Positions 1-8,098 of a stretch of DNA of 64,000 nt are shown one piece after another. Under the pieces are notes generated by a model that saw nothing but the letters and a program-made list of their open reading frames with translations, had not been told where the DNA came from and made no database searches. Position numbers and translations under genes: made by a program. The DNA lies in the NCBI GenBank assembly GCA_033762815.1, contig JANRLF010000012.1:1-64000 (forward strand), read 5' to 3'. The stretch comes from JANRLF01 sp033762815 (GTDB taxonomy: Bacteria; Bacteroidota; Bacteroidia; Chitinophagales; CAIOSU01). Each line of letters opens with the position of its first letter. The first letter of the stretch is position 1.

Positions 1-302
1 TTCACCTTCAGCTCTATCATCGCCTTCATGAAGGCGGCGAACACCTCCTCCACGACCATCGTTCCTTCCTGCGCCCGCAATTCTGACCAAGAGTTGTAGT
101 AGCTTTTGTAGCGCTGGAAGGTGCGCAGGCTTACCCTTTCCTCCGGTTCCAGGCCGTAGTTGATGTAGAAAAGCAGCTCGGCATCGGTCAGGGCGAGCAC
201 GAAGTCCTCCTTGGCCAGTACGGCGTTCATGGCCTCCAGGAAGCGGGGGTTCAACTTGCTGGGGCGGCCCATTTTGGGGGTGGCAGTGTTTGCGGTCGTC
301 AT
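1..302 (-). CDS. Partial phage-like DNA-binding protein, small-terminase-like (C-terminus outside window)
   Basis: An open frame starts at the ATG complementary to 300-302 and runs off the left edge. The visible ~100 residues begin with a short polar stretch, then the motif MGRPSKLNPRF and a helical region (EAMNAVLAKEDF, LTDAELLFYINYGL, RTFQRYKSYY) that looks like a helix-turn-helix. GRPSK-type starts followed by such helices are common in small terminase subunits and other phage or mobile-element DNA-binding proteins; this is family resemblance by eye, not a proven match. GC content is higher than in the genes that follow (33 of the first 60 bases are G or C), which suggests recent acquisition. 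The gene reads leftwards, so any prophage would lie outside the window. Confidence 0.5.
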   Translation of the reverse strand, partial: MTTANTATPKMGRPSKLNPRFLEAMNAVLAKEDFVLALTDAELLFYINYGLEPEERVSLRTFQRYKSYYNSWSELRAQEGTMVVEEVFAAFMKAMIELKV

Positions 303-496
303 GCTAACAATAAAAGGCAACTAGCCAAGCACTTTTACGCAACGAAGGGAAATGAATGGCCTTTTTGGTTATAAATATTTGATTGTGAGGTGCTTGTATT
401 TTTTAGAGACAAGACACGAGTCAAAAGACGCTTGTCCCGCTTATTGCGGGGATGTACGAAAGTAGCAGGTCCTAGGTTCGATTCATTACCTATTCG
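303..496. other. Intergenic stretch left of the dispersed repeat
   Basis: No reading frame of note. It contains a small hairpin (CCCGC, loop TTATT, GCGGG around 437-451) and a short tract at about 462-481 that resembles a tRNA T-loop. The flanking bases of that tract do not form a T-stem and no other tRNA arm is present, so no RNA gene is called here. Confidence 0.4.
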
Positions 497-729
497 CTGT
501 CAATCAATGCGTTTTGGACGACAAAAGTATGGGAGGCATGTTGTTGTAGGTGGATTAAAATCGAGCTAAAGGGGGCGGGCATGGTCGTGGTGAGTATGGT
601 CGTGGTGAGCCCCGAGTTACATCGGGGTAAACGCTATCGAACCACAGCGGTGGCCCACGCTCCGGTTCGAGCCCGTAGTTCGAGGCTCACCCCGGCAAGA
701 AGCGGGACGGTTTGCCCAATTTAGCCATC
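497..729 (+). repeat. Dispersed palindromic repeat, copy A
   Basis: A roughly 233-bp unit that recurs inverted at 54191-54395. The left 34 bases (497-530) are identical to the reverse complement of 54362-54395, and the right end (about 709-727) matches the other end of the second copy. Inside are nested inverted repeats: GGTGAG (604-609) with CTCACC (686-691); a hairpin CCCCGA/TCGGGG (610-627); and a 32-bp near-palindrome at 638-669 with outer arms CGAACC and GGTTCG, inner blocks AGCG/CGCT and centre GGCC. There is no coding frame. It resembles REP/MITE-like intergenic elements; whether it is mobile is unknown. Confidence 0.85.
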
Positions 730-799
730 TAGCAATGCAGCAATAGAACAAAGCAAACCAATCAGCCATCCAGCACTTCACAACATTGAACCTTAAAGG

Positions 800-1333
800 C
801 TATACCTTTATTTGGCCTTCTACCGAATCATCCAAAGTCTTTCCGATGGCGGCACCTATCAGTTGTTTGGCGAAGGCAATGGCTTGGTTGTGCTTGGTAT
901 CCCAGTAATAACCCTTTTCGGGTGTTACCTTTATCACCGTGATGCGAGGGTCGTCTTGCCCTTCGGTGAACCAGGTTTTGGCCAAAGGCTGCCATAGTTG
1001 TTTGATTTTTTCTTTATCGCGGCTGATTTCAGCAGGGCCCGTAAGGCTCAAGAAATCCGAATGTGCGGAACCTTGGAACAACAAGGTAACGGTGTCGTGC
1101 CTTTGTATCTCTTGGTTTTTGTGGCTATCGATAGCGCTCAAGAACCACAAATTCCCTTGGTCGTCCACTTCTTGTACGGCCATAGGGCGGGTTTCAAATT
1201 TTTGTTCGGCGGTAATGGTGCAGAAAAAGCAGGTTTTCGCCTTGCCGCTCAGTTCTTTTATTTTGTCAATCGCTTCCTGGCTAACTAAGTCTTTTTGGTT
1301 GTCCTCAGGTTGTTGGCGGTTAATGCTATCCAT
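800..1333 (-). CDS. Pyridoxamine 5'-phosphate oxidase-family general stress protein
   Basis: 177 residues, cytoplasmic, with no signal peptide. The split-barrel flavin-binding fold is suggested by the ordered motifs TCFFCTIT, FETRPMAVQEVDDQGNLWF, SHKNQEIQ, VTLLFQG and FLSLTGPAEIS, ending with GYYWD. These match the general stress protein 26-type branch of the PNPOx-like family (COG3871), which binds FMN or F420-like cofactors; the substrate is unknown for most members. The N-terminal 30 residues are polar and helical. The gene stands alone, with a lipoprotein gene on the same strand behind it (stop at 1428) and the dispersed repeat downstream. The ATG at 1333 is the natural start. Confidence 0.8.
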   Translation of the reverse strand: MDSINRQQPEDNQKDLVSQEAIDKIKELSGKAKTCFFCTITAEQKFETRPMAVQEVDDQGNLWFLSAIDSHKNQEIQRHDTVTLLFQGSAHSDFLSLTGPAEISRDKEKIKQLWQPLAKTWFTEGQDDPRITVIKVTPEKGYYWDTKHNQAIAFAKQLIGAAIGKTLDDSVEGQIKV

Positions 1334-1427
1334 CTTGTTTTTTCGGATAGCTCACGAAAATTTTGTGCCAAAGATGGATAATGCCAAACATTGTAGTGCT
1401 ATAATATAAGGCATTAGCTTTCTAAGA

Positions 1428-2300
1428 TTAATATTGCGCATCGGTAGGGGTCAACTTCCAGCCTTTCTTTTTAAATCTTGGTGCAATATTAATGGATGCC
1501 CCCATACTGGCCATCACTGGGGTAGCCAGTTGTTGTAAAAAGCGGCTCGGATCCCTGACTAAGAACGATAATTGGGTTTGGAACTTGAGGTACTTGAACC
1601 CAAGCCTTAGGGTGATAGCGGGTTCAAAAACGAAAGCGGTCCGCTGATTGTTCAGTAGGGTCCAATCATCATCCACGGTGCCCTCATCTAAATTCTGGGA
1701 GGGGCTTAGGTTGTTCATGATGGAATCGGGTATGGTATTGCTAATGCGATAATTGTGCACCATGCCTATTTTGGCAGATAAAATAAAATCAACCACATCG
1801 TGCCCAATACTTATGGAGGGCTGGGCATATGCCTTTACAAACCGAGTGGTGATGTAATTATTGGGATATGCCAGATTGTATGGGTCATTTGCATCATAAA
1901 ACAAGGTTTCTTTACTATTAAAATAGTAACCACGGCAACCGCCCAAACCCAGTACCCCATAAGTTTCAAATACAAAAAGACTTTTTGTATGTGTCCCGCC
2001 GAAAGGCTTAAAATAACCCGCACCCAATTCATATAGATGACCCCTATTATCGCTGCCCTCTTTAATTGCTCTTGGGTTCACGATAGCGGCATTGGCTATT
2101 ATTCCCATGTGCTTAATGGGCGCATAAGCGACCTGTACTTCTCCACTATATCCATAAATTGCCGAAGCCATGCCTGAAATGCGGGCTTCGTTCTTCTCTT
2201 TGAAAACAGGCACATTGTGAGAAGTAGGAGCATAATAACGATGGGAGCAGCTACTTAATAGATATAGCAAAACGATAAGTAGCAAGTGCAACTTTTTCAT
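1428..2300 (-). CDS. Outer-membrane-type lipoprotein, probable beta-barrel, function unknown
   Basis: 290 residues. A lipoprotein signal peptide is visible: basic MKK, a Leu/Ile-rich core and lipobox LSSC with the acceptor cysteine at residue 18. The mature part has alternating hydrophobic and aromatic strands (for example MGIIANAAIV, HLYELGAGYFKPF, AFVFEPAITLRLGFKYL) typical of outer-membrane beta-strand proteins. Its sequence is not one I recognise. On the minus strand a TATCTTTA element lies just before the start, close to the Bacteroidota -7 consensus. It probably sits in the outer membrane and its role is unknown. Confidence 0.6.
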   Translation of the reverse strand: MKKLHLLLIVLLYLLSSCSHRYYAPTSHNVPVFKEKNEARISGMASAIYGYSGEVQVAYAPIKHMGIIANAAIVNPRAIKEGSDNRGHLYELGAGYFKPFGGTHTKSLFVFETYGVLGLGGCRGYYFNSKETLFYDANDPYNLAYPNNYITTRFVKAYAQPSISIGHDVVDFILSAKIGMVHNYRISNTIPDSIMNNLSPSQNLDEGTVDDDWTLLNNQRTAFVFEPAITLRLGFKYLKFQTQLSFLVRDPSRFLQQLATPVMASMGASINIAPRFKKKGWKLTPTDAQY

Positions 2301-2357
2301 AAGGCCTTTTTATTAAAGATAAGAATTATTCCTCTTTGTAAATGGTCGATAAACAAG

Positions 2358-3254
2358 CTACCTTCCCGTAAGCCAAACGCCCAGCAGGATGAGGGCCATG
2401 CTGGCTACATGTATGGGGCCTAAGGCTTCACCATCGGCCAAGCCCCATAGCAGGGCAACAATCGGCATGAGGTATGTCACTGCCGATGCGAATAGGGCAG
2501 AGGTGCTTTGTATGAGGTAATTATATACAAACCAGGCATAAGCAGTGCCCAAGGCCCCCAAAATGGCCAAGTAAACCAATGCTTCCCTAGCCAGTGGCTG
2601 CTTTACGATTAGGCCGAAAGCTCCACTGTACCAAAGATATAGCCCTGCAAATGGTCCGGTAAAGGAAAAGGCCATGGTAGTAATGCTGACCGAGCTTATA
2701 CCTGCAAGCCTTGCTTTTACCGTAGTGGCACTGATGGCATAACAGAGCGTTGCCAATACAATGAGCAAGCCATAGCCCAATTGCATGTTGTTATTACCGT
2801 CACCGTTCATGACAATGAGGGAAGCCGCACTGGCAAAGCCGATGATGACGCCAAGCACTTGGGTGCTTTTCACGGTATTGCGATAAATCAGTACACCCAT
2901 GAGTAAGGTAAACAATGGGGTAAGGCTGTTCAGCACACCCGCCACGGAGCTACTTAAGCCTGTTTCCGCAATGGCAAAAAGTACCGCGGGCAAGGCACTT
3001 CCAATGGCACCAACAATTAAAATATATGGTAGCTTGCTTGCTTTTGCCTCGTGCTTCTTTACCCTCCACCAAAAGGGCAACAAGAACAAAAAGGCGATGA
3101 AAACCCGCATTGCCCCAACCTGCATGGGACTAAAGGCTTGAAGCCCCCTTTTAATAAGTATAAACGAACTGCCCCATGTGATAGCCAAGAGGATAAGCAG
3201 CACCCAAATCTTTAAAGGCTTTGATTGGTTTTGGAAAGGGGTGGGGGCGGGCAT
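2358..3254 (-). CDS. EamA/DMT-family transporter (drug/metabolite exporter)
   Basis: 298 residues from the ATG at 3254; an upstream in-frame start at 3305 would add a polar 17-residue extension that is unlikely in this family. About ten hydrophobic helices in two halves are visible, with EamA hallmarks: AITWGSSFILIKRGL near the N-terminus, SPMQVGAMRVFIAFLFLLP, SSSVAGVLNSLTPLFTLLMGVLI closing the first half, and ASAVTYLMPIVALLWGLADGE in the second. Members export metabolites or act as permeases in the inner membrane; substrate cannot be told from sequence. It is transcribed alone, with a repeat-like intergenic stretch upstream. Confidence 0.85.
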   Translation of the reverse strand: MPAPTPFQNQSKPLKIWVLLILLAITWGSSFILIKRGLQAFSPMQVGAMRVFIAFLFLLPFWWRVKKHEAKASKLPYILIVGAIGSALPAVLFAIAETGLSSSVAGVLNSLTPLFTLLMGVLIYRNTVKSTQVLGVIIGFASAASLIVMNGDGNNNMQLGYGLLIVLATLCYAISATTVKARLAGISSVSITTMAFSFTGPFAGLYLWYSGAFGLIVKQPLAREALVYLAILGALGTAYAWFVYNYLIQSTSALFASAVTYLMPIVALLWGLADGEALGPIHVASMALILLGVWLTGR

Positions 3255-3604
3255 GGTTTCTGATATAAAAATAGCTATATTCTGTACAAAAGGAGGACAC
3301 ACCATTTTACTTGTATACGTCTATTTTTTGAGAATAACCTAACATTAACGGGCACATCATTCCACCCGCTTTCTTTTCTCCGCAAAAGAAAGCTTGGCAA
3401 AGAAAGCTCCCCGACGGAGTGTTCAGCCCACCCATCTAAGCCTCGGTGCCTTGCGTTTTTATGTTCGGCAATCCGCTTAGGCTAGGCGAACGACAAACGC
3501 TTTACTGGCACCTTCAGCTTGATGGGTACCCGGTCTGAAAACTCCATATCGGGATTTCTTTAAATTGACTAAAAGAAAGCTACGGTTTCTTAATGGGTAG
3601 GGAG
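3255..3604. other. Intergenic stretch with hairpin and repeated AAAGAAAGCT motifs
   Basis: About 350 bases without a credible gene. 3368-3393 forms a perfect 10-bp stem (GCTTTCTTTT / AAAAGAAAGC) with a 6-base loop. The motif AAAGAAAGC recurs twice more (about 3399-3408 and 3574-3583). The sequence is GC-richer than the usual spacer and looks like a dispersed non-coding repeat, but no second copy lies in this window. Confidence 0.4.
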
Positions 3605-5404
3605 TTATCCAACAATTTCTTCTTCATCAACAAAACCTTGCAGATACTTGCGGTAGGTGTTCAATAGGCTCGATTTGGAAATGAAGCCGATATACCTGCC
3701 CTCATCCACCACGGGTAGGTTCCAAGCCCCCGTTTTATCGAACTTCATCATTACGGAGCGCATGTTTTCGTTCACCTGCAACAAATCAGGCGGCTGCTGC
3801 ATGAATTGTGCAACAGCTTTGTGGTACATTTCCGGCTTGAACATTACCTCCCGAATAGTGTCCAAAAGGATGATGCCCTTCAGGTTCTCTTGCTCATCGA
3901 GTACCGGAAATATATTACGCTGCGAATGTGCGACAATATCCACCAATTGGCCCAGGGTGGCATTCATCGACACGGGTTGGAAGCCCGTTTCTATGGCTTT
4001 TGAGGTCTTTAGCAACAAAAGAATGTTTTGGTCCTTATCCTCCGTGAGCATATGGCCCTTTTTGATCAGTTGCCTCGTATCCATGGAATGTGGATTGAAA
4101 TACCTAACCACCACCGTGCTGATAGCCGAGACAATCATCAATGGAATCATCAGCTCGTAGCCGCCCGTTATTTCGGCAATCAAAAAGACAGCGGTCAAAG
4201 GCGCGTGCATAATACCGCTAAGGATGCCGGCCATGGCCACCAAGGTGAAATTGGTAATGGGCAGATGGGCAATGCCCGAAAGGTTGATGAGGGAAGAAAA
4301 AGCGAAGCCTAAATAGGCTCCCACAAAGAGCGAGGGTGCAAAGTTGCCCCCATTGCCGCCGCCGCCGATGGTAATGGCTACAGCAATCGCTTTTACCAGC
4401 ATGGTAATTATTACCAACAGCAATACCAACTGCTGGTGTTGCAGAAAGGGGGCGAATAGGCTGTCCTTAAATATTGCTGCTGGGCGGTTATCGGCCAAAA
4501 ATTTGATGCTTTCGTAGCCTTCGCCCATCAAGGATGGCATCAAGAAAATGAGCCCGGCCAAAGCCACGCCAGCGCCAAGGGCTTTACGATATTGGTTCTT
4601 GGGGGTTTGGTGGAAGATACCCTCCACATATAGATAAAGGTTGGAGTAAAGCACCGATATAAACCCAGCCACCAAACCCATCAATAGGTAAAAAAGTACA
4701 TTTTCGTAAGCAAAGGGCTCTATATGCTTAAAAGTGAGTAGGATGCCTTCGCCCAACAAAATCTTGGCAGTCAAAGCCCCTACCGCTGCGGAGATGATTA
4801 GCGGAATAAAGGCCGATATGGCCACATCGGCCAATAAAACCTCCAAAGCGAAAAGCAGCCCTGCCACTGGCGCATTAAAGGCAGCAGCAATCCCTGAGGC
4901 TGCGCCGCAGGCCAACAGCAGCGTACGGTCGCGGTAACCGATATGGTAAGTCTTGGAATAGTTCGAGCCGATGGCGGCACCAGTTACCACTATGGGTGCT
5001 TCCAGACCTGCCGAACCACCAAAACCTACGGTGAGTGCGCTGGTGATGATATGGGAGTACATTTGGTCGCGGGGCAAAAAGCCAGCCCTACGGGCTATAG
5101 AGTAAAGCACATTCGCCACCCCACGTCCCAGTTTGCCGTTCAGGAAGCGCCTTACGTACCATACACACAGCAACAAGCCAATACTGGGGAATATCAAGTG
5201 CGCATAGGGTTGTATGCCCAAGTGGTAATCTTTGGTCAATGCCTGGTGTACGTAATGCACGGCACTTTTGAGCACTACTGCGGCCAAGCCCCCACTAAGG
5301 CCCACCAATATGCTGCTTAGAATCAAAAACTCGTGCCTATTGAGCTTTCTGTGCAGCCAATTGATAATTCGTTCGTGAAAGGTAAGCTTCTCCCAAATGC
5401 TCAT
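3605..5404 (-). CDS. ClC-family chloride channel/antiporter with C-terminal CBS pair
   Basis: 599 residues from the ATG at 5404; the upstream in-frame start at 5446 is less likely because the true ClC start fits MSIWEKLTF. The membrane part spans about residues 20-440 with ClC signatures: GGSAGLEAPIVVTGAAIGS (selectivity motif GxE with the gating glutamate kept), ACGAASGIAAAFNAPVAGLLFALE, and GGGGNGGNFAPSLFVGAYLG (GxFxP-like). Residues about 450-599 hold two CBS modules (VDIVAHSQRNIFPVLDE; AWNLPVVDEGRYIGFIS), likely nucleotide-sensing. The retained gating glutamate favours H+/Cl- exchange, though this is inference. It is divergent from the glycosyltransferase gene at 5478. Confidence 0.93.
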   Translation of the reverse strand: MSIWEKLTFHERIINWLHRKLNRHEFLILSSILVGLSGGLAAVVLKSAVHYVHQALTKDYHLGIQPYAHLIFPSIGLLLCVWYVRRFLNGKLGRGVANVLYSIARRAGFLPRDQMYSHIITSALTVGFGGSAGLEAPIVVTGAAIGSNYSKTYHIGYRDRTLLLACGAASGIAAAFNAPVAGLLFALEVLLADVAISAFIPLIISAAVGALTAKILLGEGILLTFKHIEPFAYENVLFYLLMGLVAGFISVLYSNLYLYVEGIFHQTPKNQYRKALGAGVALAGLIFLMPSLMGEGYESIKFLADNRPAAIFKDSLFAPFLQHQQLVLLLVIITMLVKAIAVAITIGGGGNGGNFAPSLFVGAYLGFAFSSLINLSGIAHLPITNFTLVAMAGILSGIMHAPLTAVFLIAEITGGYELMIPLMIVSAISTVVVRYFNPHSMDTRQLIKKGHMLTEDKDQNILLLLKTSKAIETGFQPVSMNATLGQLVDIVAHSQRNIFPVLDEQENLKGIILLDTIREVMFKPEMYHKAVAQFMQQPPDLLQVNENMRSVMMKFDKTGAWNLPVVDEGRYIGFISKSSLLNTYRKYLQGFVDEEEIVG

Positions 5405-5458
5405 TGACCACAAAATAACGGATAATGGCTTAGTGGAAATGGACAATTACTAATTTCT

Positions 5459-5466
5459 TAGCTTTG
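5459..5466 (+). promoter_or_regulatory. Bacteroidota -7 promoter element TAGCTTTG
   Basis: Exact match to TAnnTTTG, 11 bases before the ATG of the glycosyltransferase at 5478. No TTG at the expected -33 distance was found. If used, the transcript would have almost no leader. Confidence 0.5.
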
Positions 5467-5477
5467 CCAGCAACTGC

Positions 5478-6200
5478 ATGTACACCTTCAGCAAACTTTC
5501 CATCGTCATCCCCGCCTATAATGAGGGTAAGACTATTCATCTTATCCTCGACAAAATCAAGCAGGTACAATTGGTTAACGGAATCGCCAAAGAGGTAATC
5601 ATCACCAATGACTGTAGCACTGATAATACCGAGGATGCTATATTGGGCTATAAAGCTGCCAATCCCGATATGGACTTGCAGTACTTTAAACATGCAGTAA
5701 ATATGGGAAAGGGGGCAGCATTGCATACTGGCATATCCAAAGCCACGGGAGAGTATTTGATAATACAAGATGCCGACCTGGAGTATGACCCTGCGGAATA
5801 CAATGATTTGTTAGCCCCCGTATTGAAGGCCAATGCCGATGTAGTGTACGGTTCGCGGTTTATGGGCAGCAACCCGCACCGCATTTTGTTCTTTTGGCAC
5901 AGTATCGGCAACCAATTCTTGACCTTCTTGTCAAATGCCCTTACCAATCTGAACCTGACCGATATGGAGACCTGCTACAAACTATTCAGGACCAGTATTG
6001 TCCAGTCCCTACCATTAAAGGAAAAGCGCTTTGGCTTTGAACCAGAAGTAACGGCACGTATCGCTAAAATCAAAGGTATCCGCATTTATGAGGTGGGTAT
6101 ATCGTATTATGGCCGCACCTATGAAGAAGGAAAGAAAATTGGTATGCGCGATGGCTTCAGAGCCATTTACTGTATTTTGAGGTATAATCTTTTCGGTTAG
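5478..6200 (+). CDS. Family 2 glycosyltransferase, DPM1/ArnC-like
   Basis: 240 residues, single GT-A domain without membrane helices. Motifs in order: IVIPAYNEGKTI (donor binding), ITNDCSTDNTE, NMGKGAALHTGISKATGEYLIIQDADLEYDP (containing the DAD metal site) and VVYGSRFMG, then the acceptor region TDMETCYKLF and FGFEPEVTARIAK. This pattern is typical of bacterial polyprenyl-phosphate glycosyl- or mannosyltransferases of the DPM1 type, which load sugars onto a lipid carrier at the inner membrane. The exact sugar is unknown. The gene is isolated: a ClC channel diverges upstream and an unknown gene converges downstream. Confidence 0.88.
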   Translation: MYTFSKLSIVIPAYNEGKTIHLILDKIKQVQLVNGIAKEVIITNDCSTDNTEDAILGYKAANPDMDLQYFKHAVNMGKGAALHTGISKATGEYLIIQDADLEYDPAEYNDLLAPVLKANADVVYGSRFMGSNPHRILFFWHSIGNQFLTFLSNALTNLNLTDMETCYKLFRTSIVQSLPLKEKRFGFEPEVTARIAKIKGIRIYEVGISYYGRTYEEGKKIGMRDGFRAIYCILRYNLFG

Positions 6201-6262
6201 CTACTAAAGAGGCAAAACAAAAGAAACTGTCCTGTAACAGCCTAACGGAAACATTAACCCAC

Positions 6263-6919
6263 TCAATATCTTGGTCTTACCCAGCTACCAGTTCGGACAA
6301 ATGTATGCAGAACTGGAATCATGCTATCGGTTCTTTCATAAACAGAACCAGGCAAGCTTCTAATCCATAAAATTTCTCTACTGGGTATGGGATCAAGAGC
6401 GAATAAGTAGCGTTCTAATCTAACTGCCATTTCCATTTGAGTTTTAACTATTCTTTGGGGCATACGAAAAGACATTGTGGGCAAATGGGGGATAGGTTCT
6501 AGTCTATGTTCCATCCCTTCCGCCAATAAATCAGCAAATGTTGCACCATGCTCATTTGATGGTATGTCTTCGAAAGAGATACAGGAATCATACATGTTTC
6601 TTCTATGCCGTAAACTTTCTAATGTTTCATCAATGCATTGAGACGCCTCATTCCCATCTCCTAAAAATAAAACCAATCCTCTGGGTAATGATGGTAGCTC
6701 TTCGTGAAATCCCAAACGTACGGCCATTGCTGCAAAAAAGTGCTTGAAATCAATAACCCGGGTACGACCTCTTCTTACAAGCAAATACCTGTAATTAATG
6801 GGTGCGCGGTCTAAATCGTTCAAAAGGGAAAAGTTTCCAGTTTGTTCGGTATTTCTCAAAAATGTAACAAACTCTTCTACCGTACCTAAATGGAGGGCAA
6901 ATTCGCGTATTGTTCCCAC
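6263..6919 (-). CDS. Hypothetical protein, 218 residues, no recognised family
   Basis: A soluble protein with GTG at 6919 as the only sensible start. It is rich in charged residues and has a hydrophobic segment PRGLVLFLGDGNEASQ that could be the strand and turn of an alpha/beta core, followed by RHRRNMYDSCISFED. The C-terminal half is Pro/Arg/Met rich. I do not recognise it. A TTG-N23-TAACTTTT promoter-like pair lies upstream at 6931-6964. The base composition is like its neighbours, and the frame is long and free of an opposite-strand rival, so the gene is probably real. Confidence 0.55.
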   Translation of the reverse strand: MGTIREFALHLGTVEEFVTFLRNTEQTGNFSLLNDLDRAPINYRYLLVRRGRTRVIDFKHFFAAMAVRLGFHEELPSLPRGLVLFLGDGNEASQCIDETLESLRHRRNMYDSCISFEDIPSNEHGATFADLLAEGMEHRLEPIPHLPTMSFRMPQRIVKTQMEMAVRLERYLFALDPIPSREILWIRSLPGSVYERTDSMIPVLHTFVRTGSWVRPRY

Positions 6920-6996
6920 GCTGCTGGTTTAAAAGTTAGACACTTCTTTAGTAAAAATATGCAAAAAATATTATCAAAAAATATAGCGTTTGAGCT

Positions 6997-7542
6997 TTAT
7001 AAAAAATCGATTAATTCTAAAAGCTTATTCACTGTTTTCAGGTTGCGGGTGGTGGCACTTACTTTCAGCTTGCTTTCGAAGAAGGTGTTGTTCAGCTTGG
7101 TATTGCCATAACCGCCCGGAGCATAGATGTACACTTCACGCCCATGTACGATAAACCTGTCAGGTTCGTAATTATAGGTATTGGTTTTTCCCAGGTTTTC
7201 CGGGCTGGGCTCAGCAGCCAAAAAGGTGATATGCAACTTATCGGTATCGATGCCTTTTTCCTTAAGAAAAGGATTGTGGTATGCCGCCCGTTTCCAATCT
7301 GTAGCTGTGCGTACAATGACAGGTACCTCAAAGCCGAATTTGTGTTGGATAATGCCCTCGAGGTGCGCCACCAACATATCCTCGGCAGTTGTGGCATGCC
7401 GGAAAACCAAGTTGCCGCTCTGTATATAGGTTGTTACGTCTGTAAAGCCTTCCGATTCCAGCAGGGCCTTCAGCGCTTTCATATTCACGGGTCTATGCCC
7501 GCTCACATTAATGCCCCGCAGTATGGCGATGTAGGTTTGCAT
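6997..7542 (-). CDS. DUF1697 domain protein
   Basis: 181 residues, the usual length for the family. The N-terminal signature YIAILRGINVSGHRPVNM and the following KALLESEGFTDVTTYIQSGNLVF are diagnostic of DUF1697 (COG3797). A C-terminal stretch VYIYAPGGYGNTKLNN and RNLKTVNKLLEL also fits. Members are soluble alpha/beta proteins of unknown function. Just upstream on the same strand is a decayed PIN-domain fragment (stop 16 bases before this start); no functional link is implied. Confidence 0.9.
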   Translation of the reverse strand: MQTYIAILRGINVSGHRPVNMKALKALLESEGFTDVTTYIQSGNLVFRHATTAEDMLVAHLEGIIQHKFGFEVPVIVRTATDWKRAAYHNPFLKEKGIDTDKLHITFLAAEPSPENLGKTNTYNYEPDRFIVHGREVYIYAPGGYGNTKLNNTFFESKLKVSATTRNLKTVNKLLELIDFL

Positions 7543-7557
7543 GTTATTTAGCAGTTT

Positions 7558-7761
7558 TTAACCGTTCAAATTCAACAGGGAGAATGTTCTTGTGTATTGA
7601 AATGGGTCTAAAACTAAAAGGTCTTTATCACCAGTAACTAAAAAATCAGCCTTTGAGGCATCCATCAAATCAAGAAGAAAATTATCCTTGGGGTCTCTAC
7701 GAATTATATGCTTGCTTTCGATGGTGTATTGTACTGCAACCAGTCTATCAAACGTATACGT
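7558..7761 (-). pseudogene. PIN-domain nuclease fragment, C-terminal part only
   Basis: Reading the minus strand from 7761, 67 codons stay open to a TAA at 7558-7560 after an in-frame TGA at 7762-7764. The peptide contains IIRRDPKDNFLLDLM and ASKADFLVTGDKDLLVL, which are the second half of VapC/PIN-type toxins (the conserved acidic D-x-D of the TGDKDLL region is kept). The N-terminal half with the first catalytic aspartate is missing and no start codon fits, so this is a remnant of a toxin-antitoxin toxin. No antitoxin remains beside it. Confidence 0.75.
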
Positions 7762-8098
7762 TCACACGTAATGTGTGCTATTAAATGACTGCGCCATCAT
7801 TCTTTGGACGAAGGCATTAGCCACATAGCAAGCACTACAAAAAACATGCAGATACTGGTGACCATAAATAGCGCGATTGACCCTAAAGTTTTCAATTGAT
7901 TCCGAATTTAACAGATTATAAAAATTGACCTTGCGAAAAGAAGACTGCGAAAGTAAAATTAAGGTTGCATAATGCAAAAGAATTTTCGAAAAAATTTTCA
8001 ACCGCTTATTTTTGTAAAATATAGTGCTATTATATAATGAGAGGCCAAATAATTTGCCCTTCATGACTTAGCGTTGTAAATTGTCCTCCCGTATTCTC
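7762..8098. other. Intergenic stretch, AT-rich
   Basis: About 340 bases with no convincing gene. A minus-strand frame (7762-8064) has no recognisable protein features and a composition expected by chance. A short inverted pair CACAC/GTGTG lies at 7764-7778. A 7-of-8 match to the -7 promoter element (TAGCGTTG, 8069-8076) may serve the L,D-transpeptidase gene. Confidence 0.4.

Noticed and set aside
462..484. Possible tRNA 3' part or attachment site (T-loop-like sequence)
   Set aside because: The presumed T-stem does not pair (only 2 of 5 positions), no acceptor, D or anticodon arm is present, and a similar AGGTCC-yAGG word lies next to the second repeat copy, so it is more likely part of the repeat surroundings.
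7797..7865. 22-codon hydrophobic micro-frame on the minus strand
   Set aside because: It begins with ATG and encodes a membrane-like peptide, but it lies in AT-rich spacer, has no promoter match and no conserved partner; such short hydrophobic frames arise by chance.
7762..8064. 100-codon minus-strand frame
   Set aside because: Composition is random-like and AT-driven, with no signal, domain or plausible promoter; it overlaps the upstream region of the L,D-transpeptidase gene.
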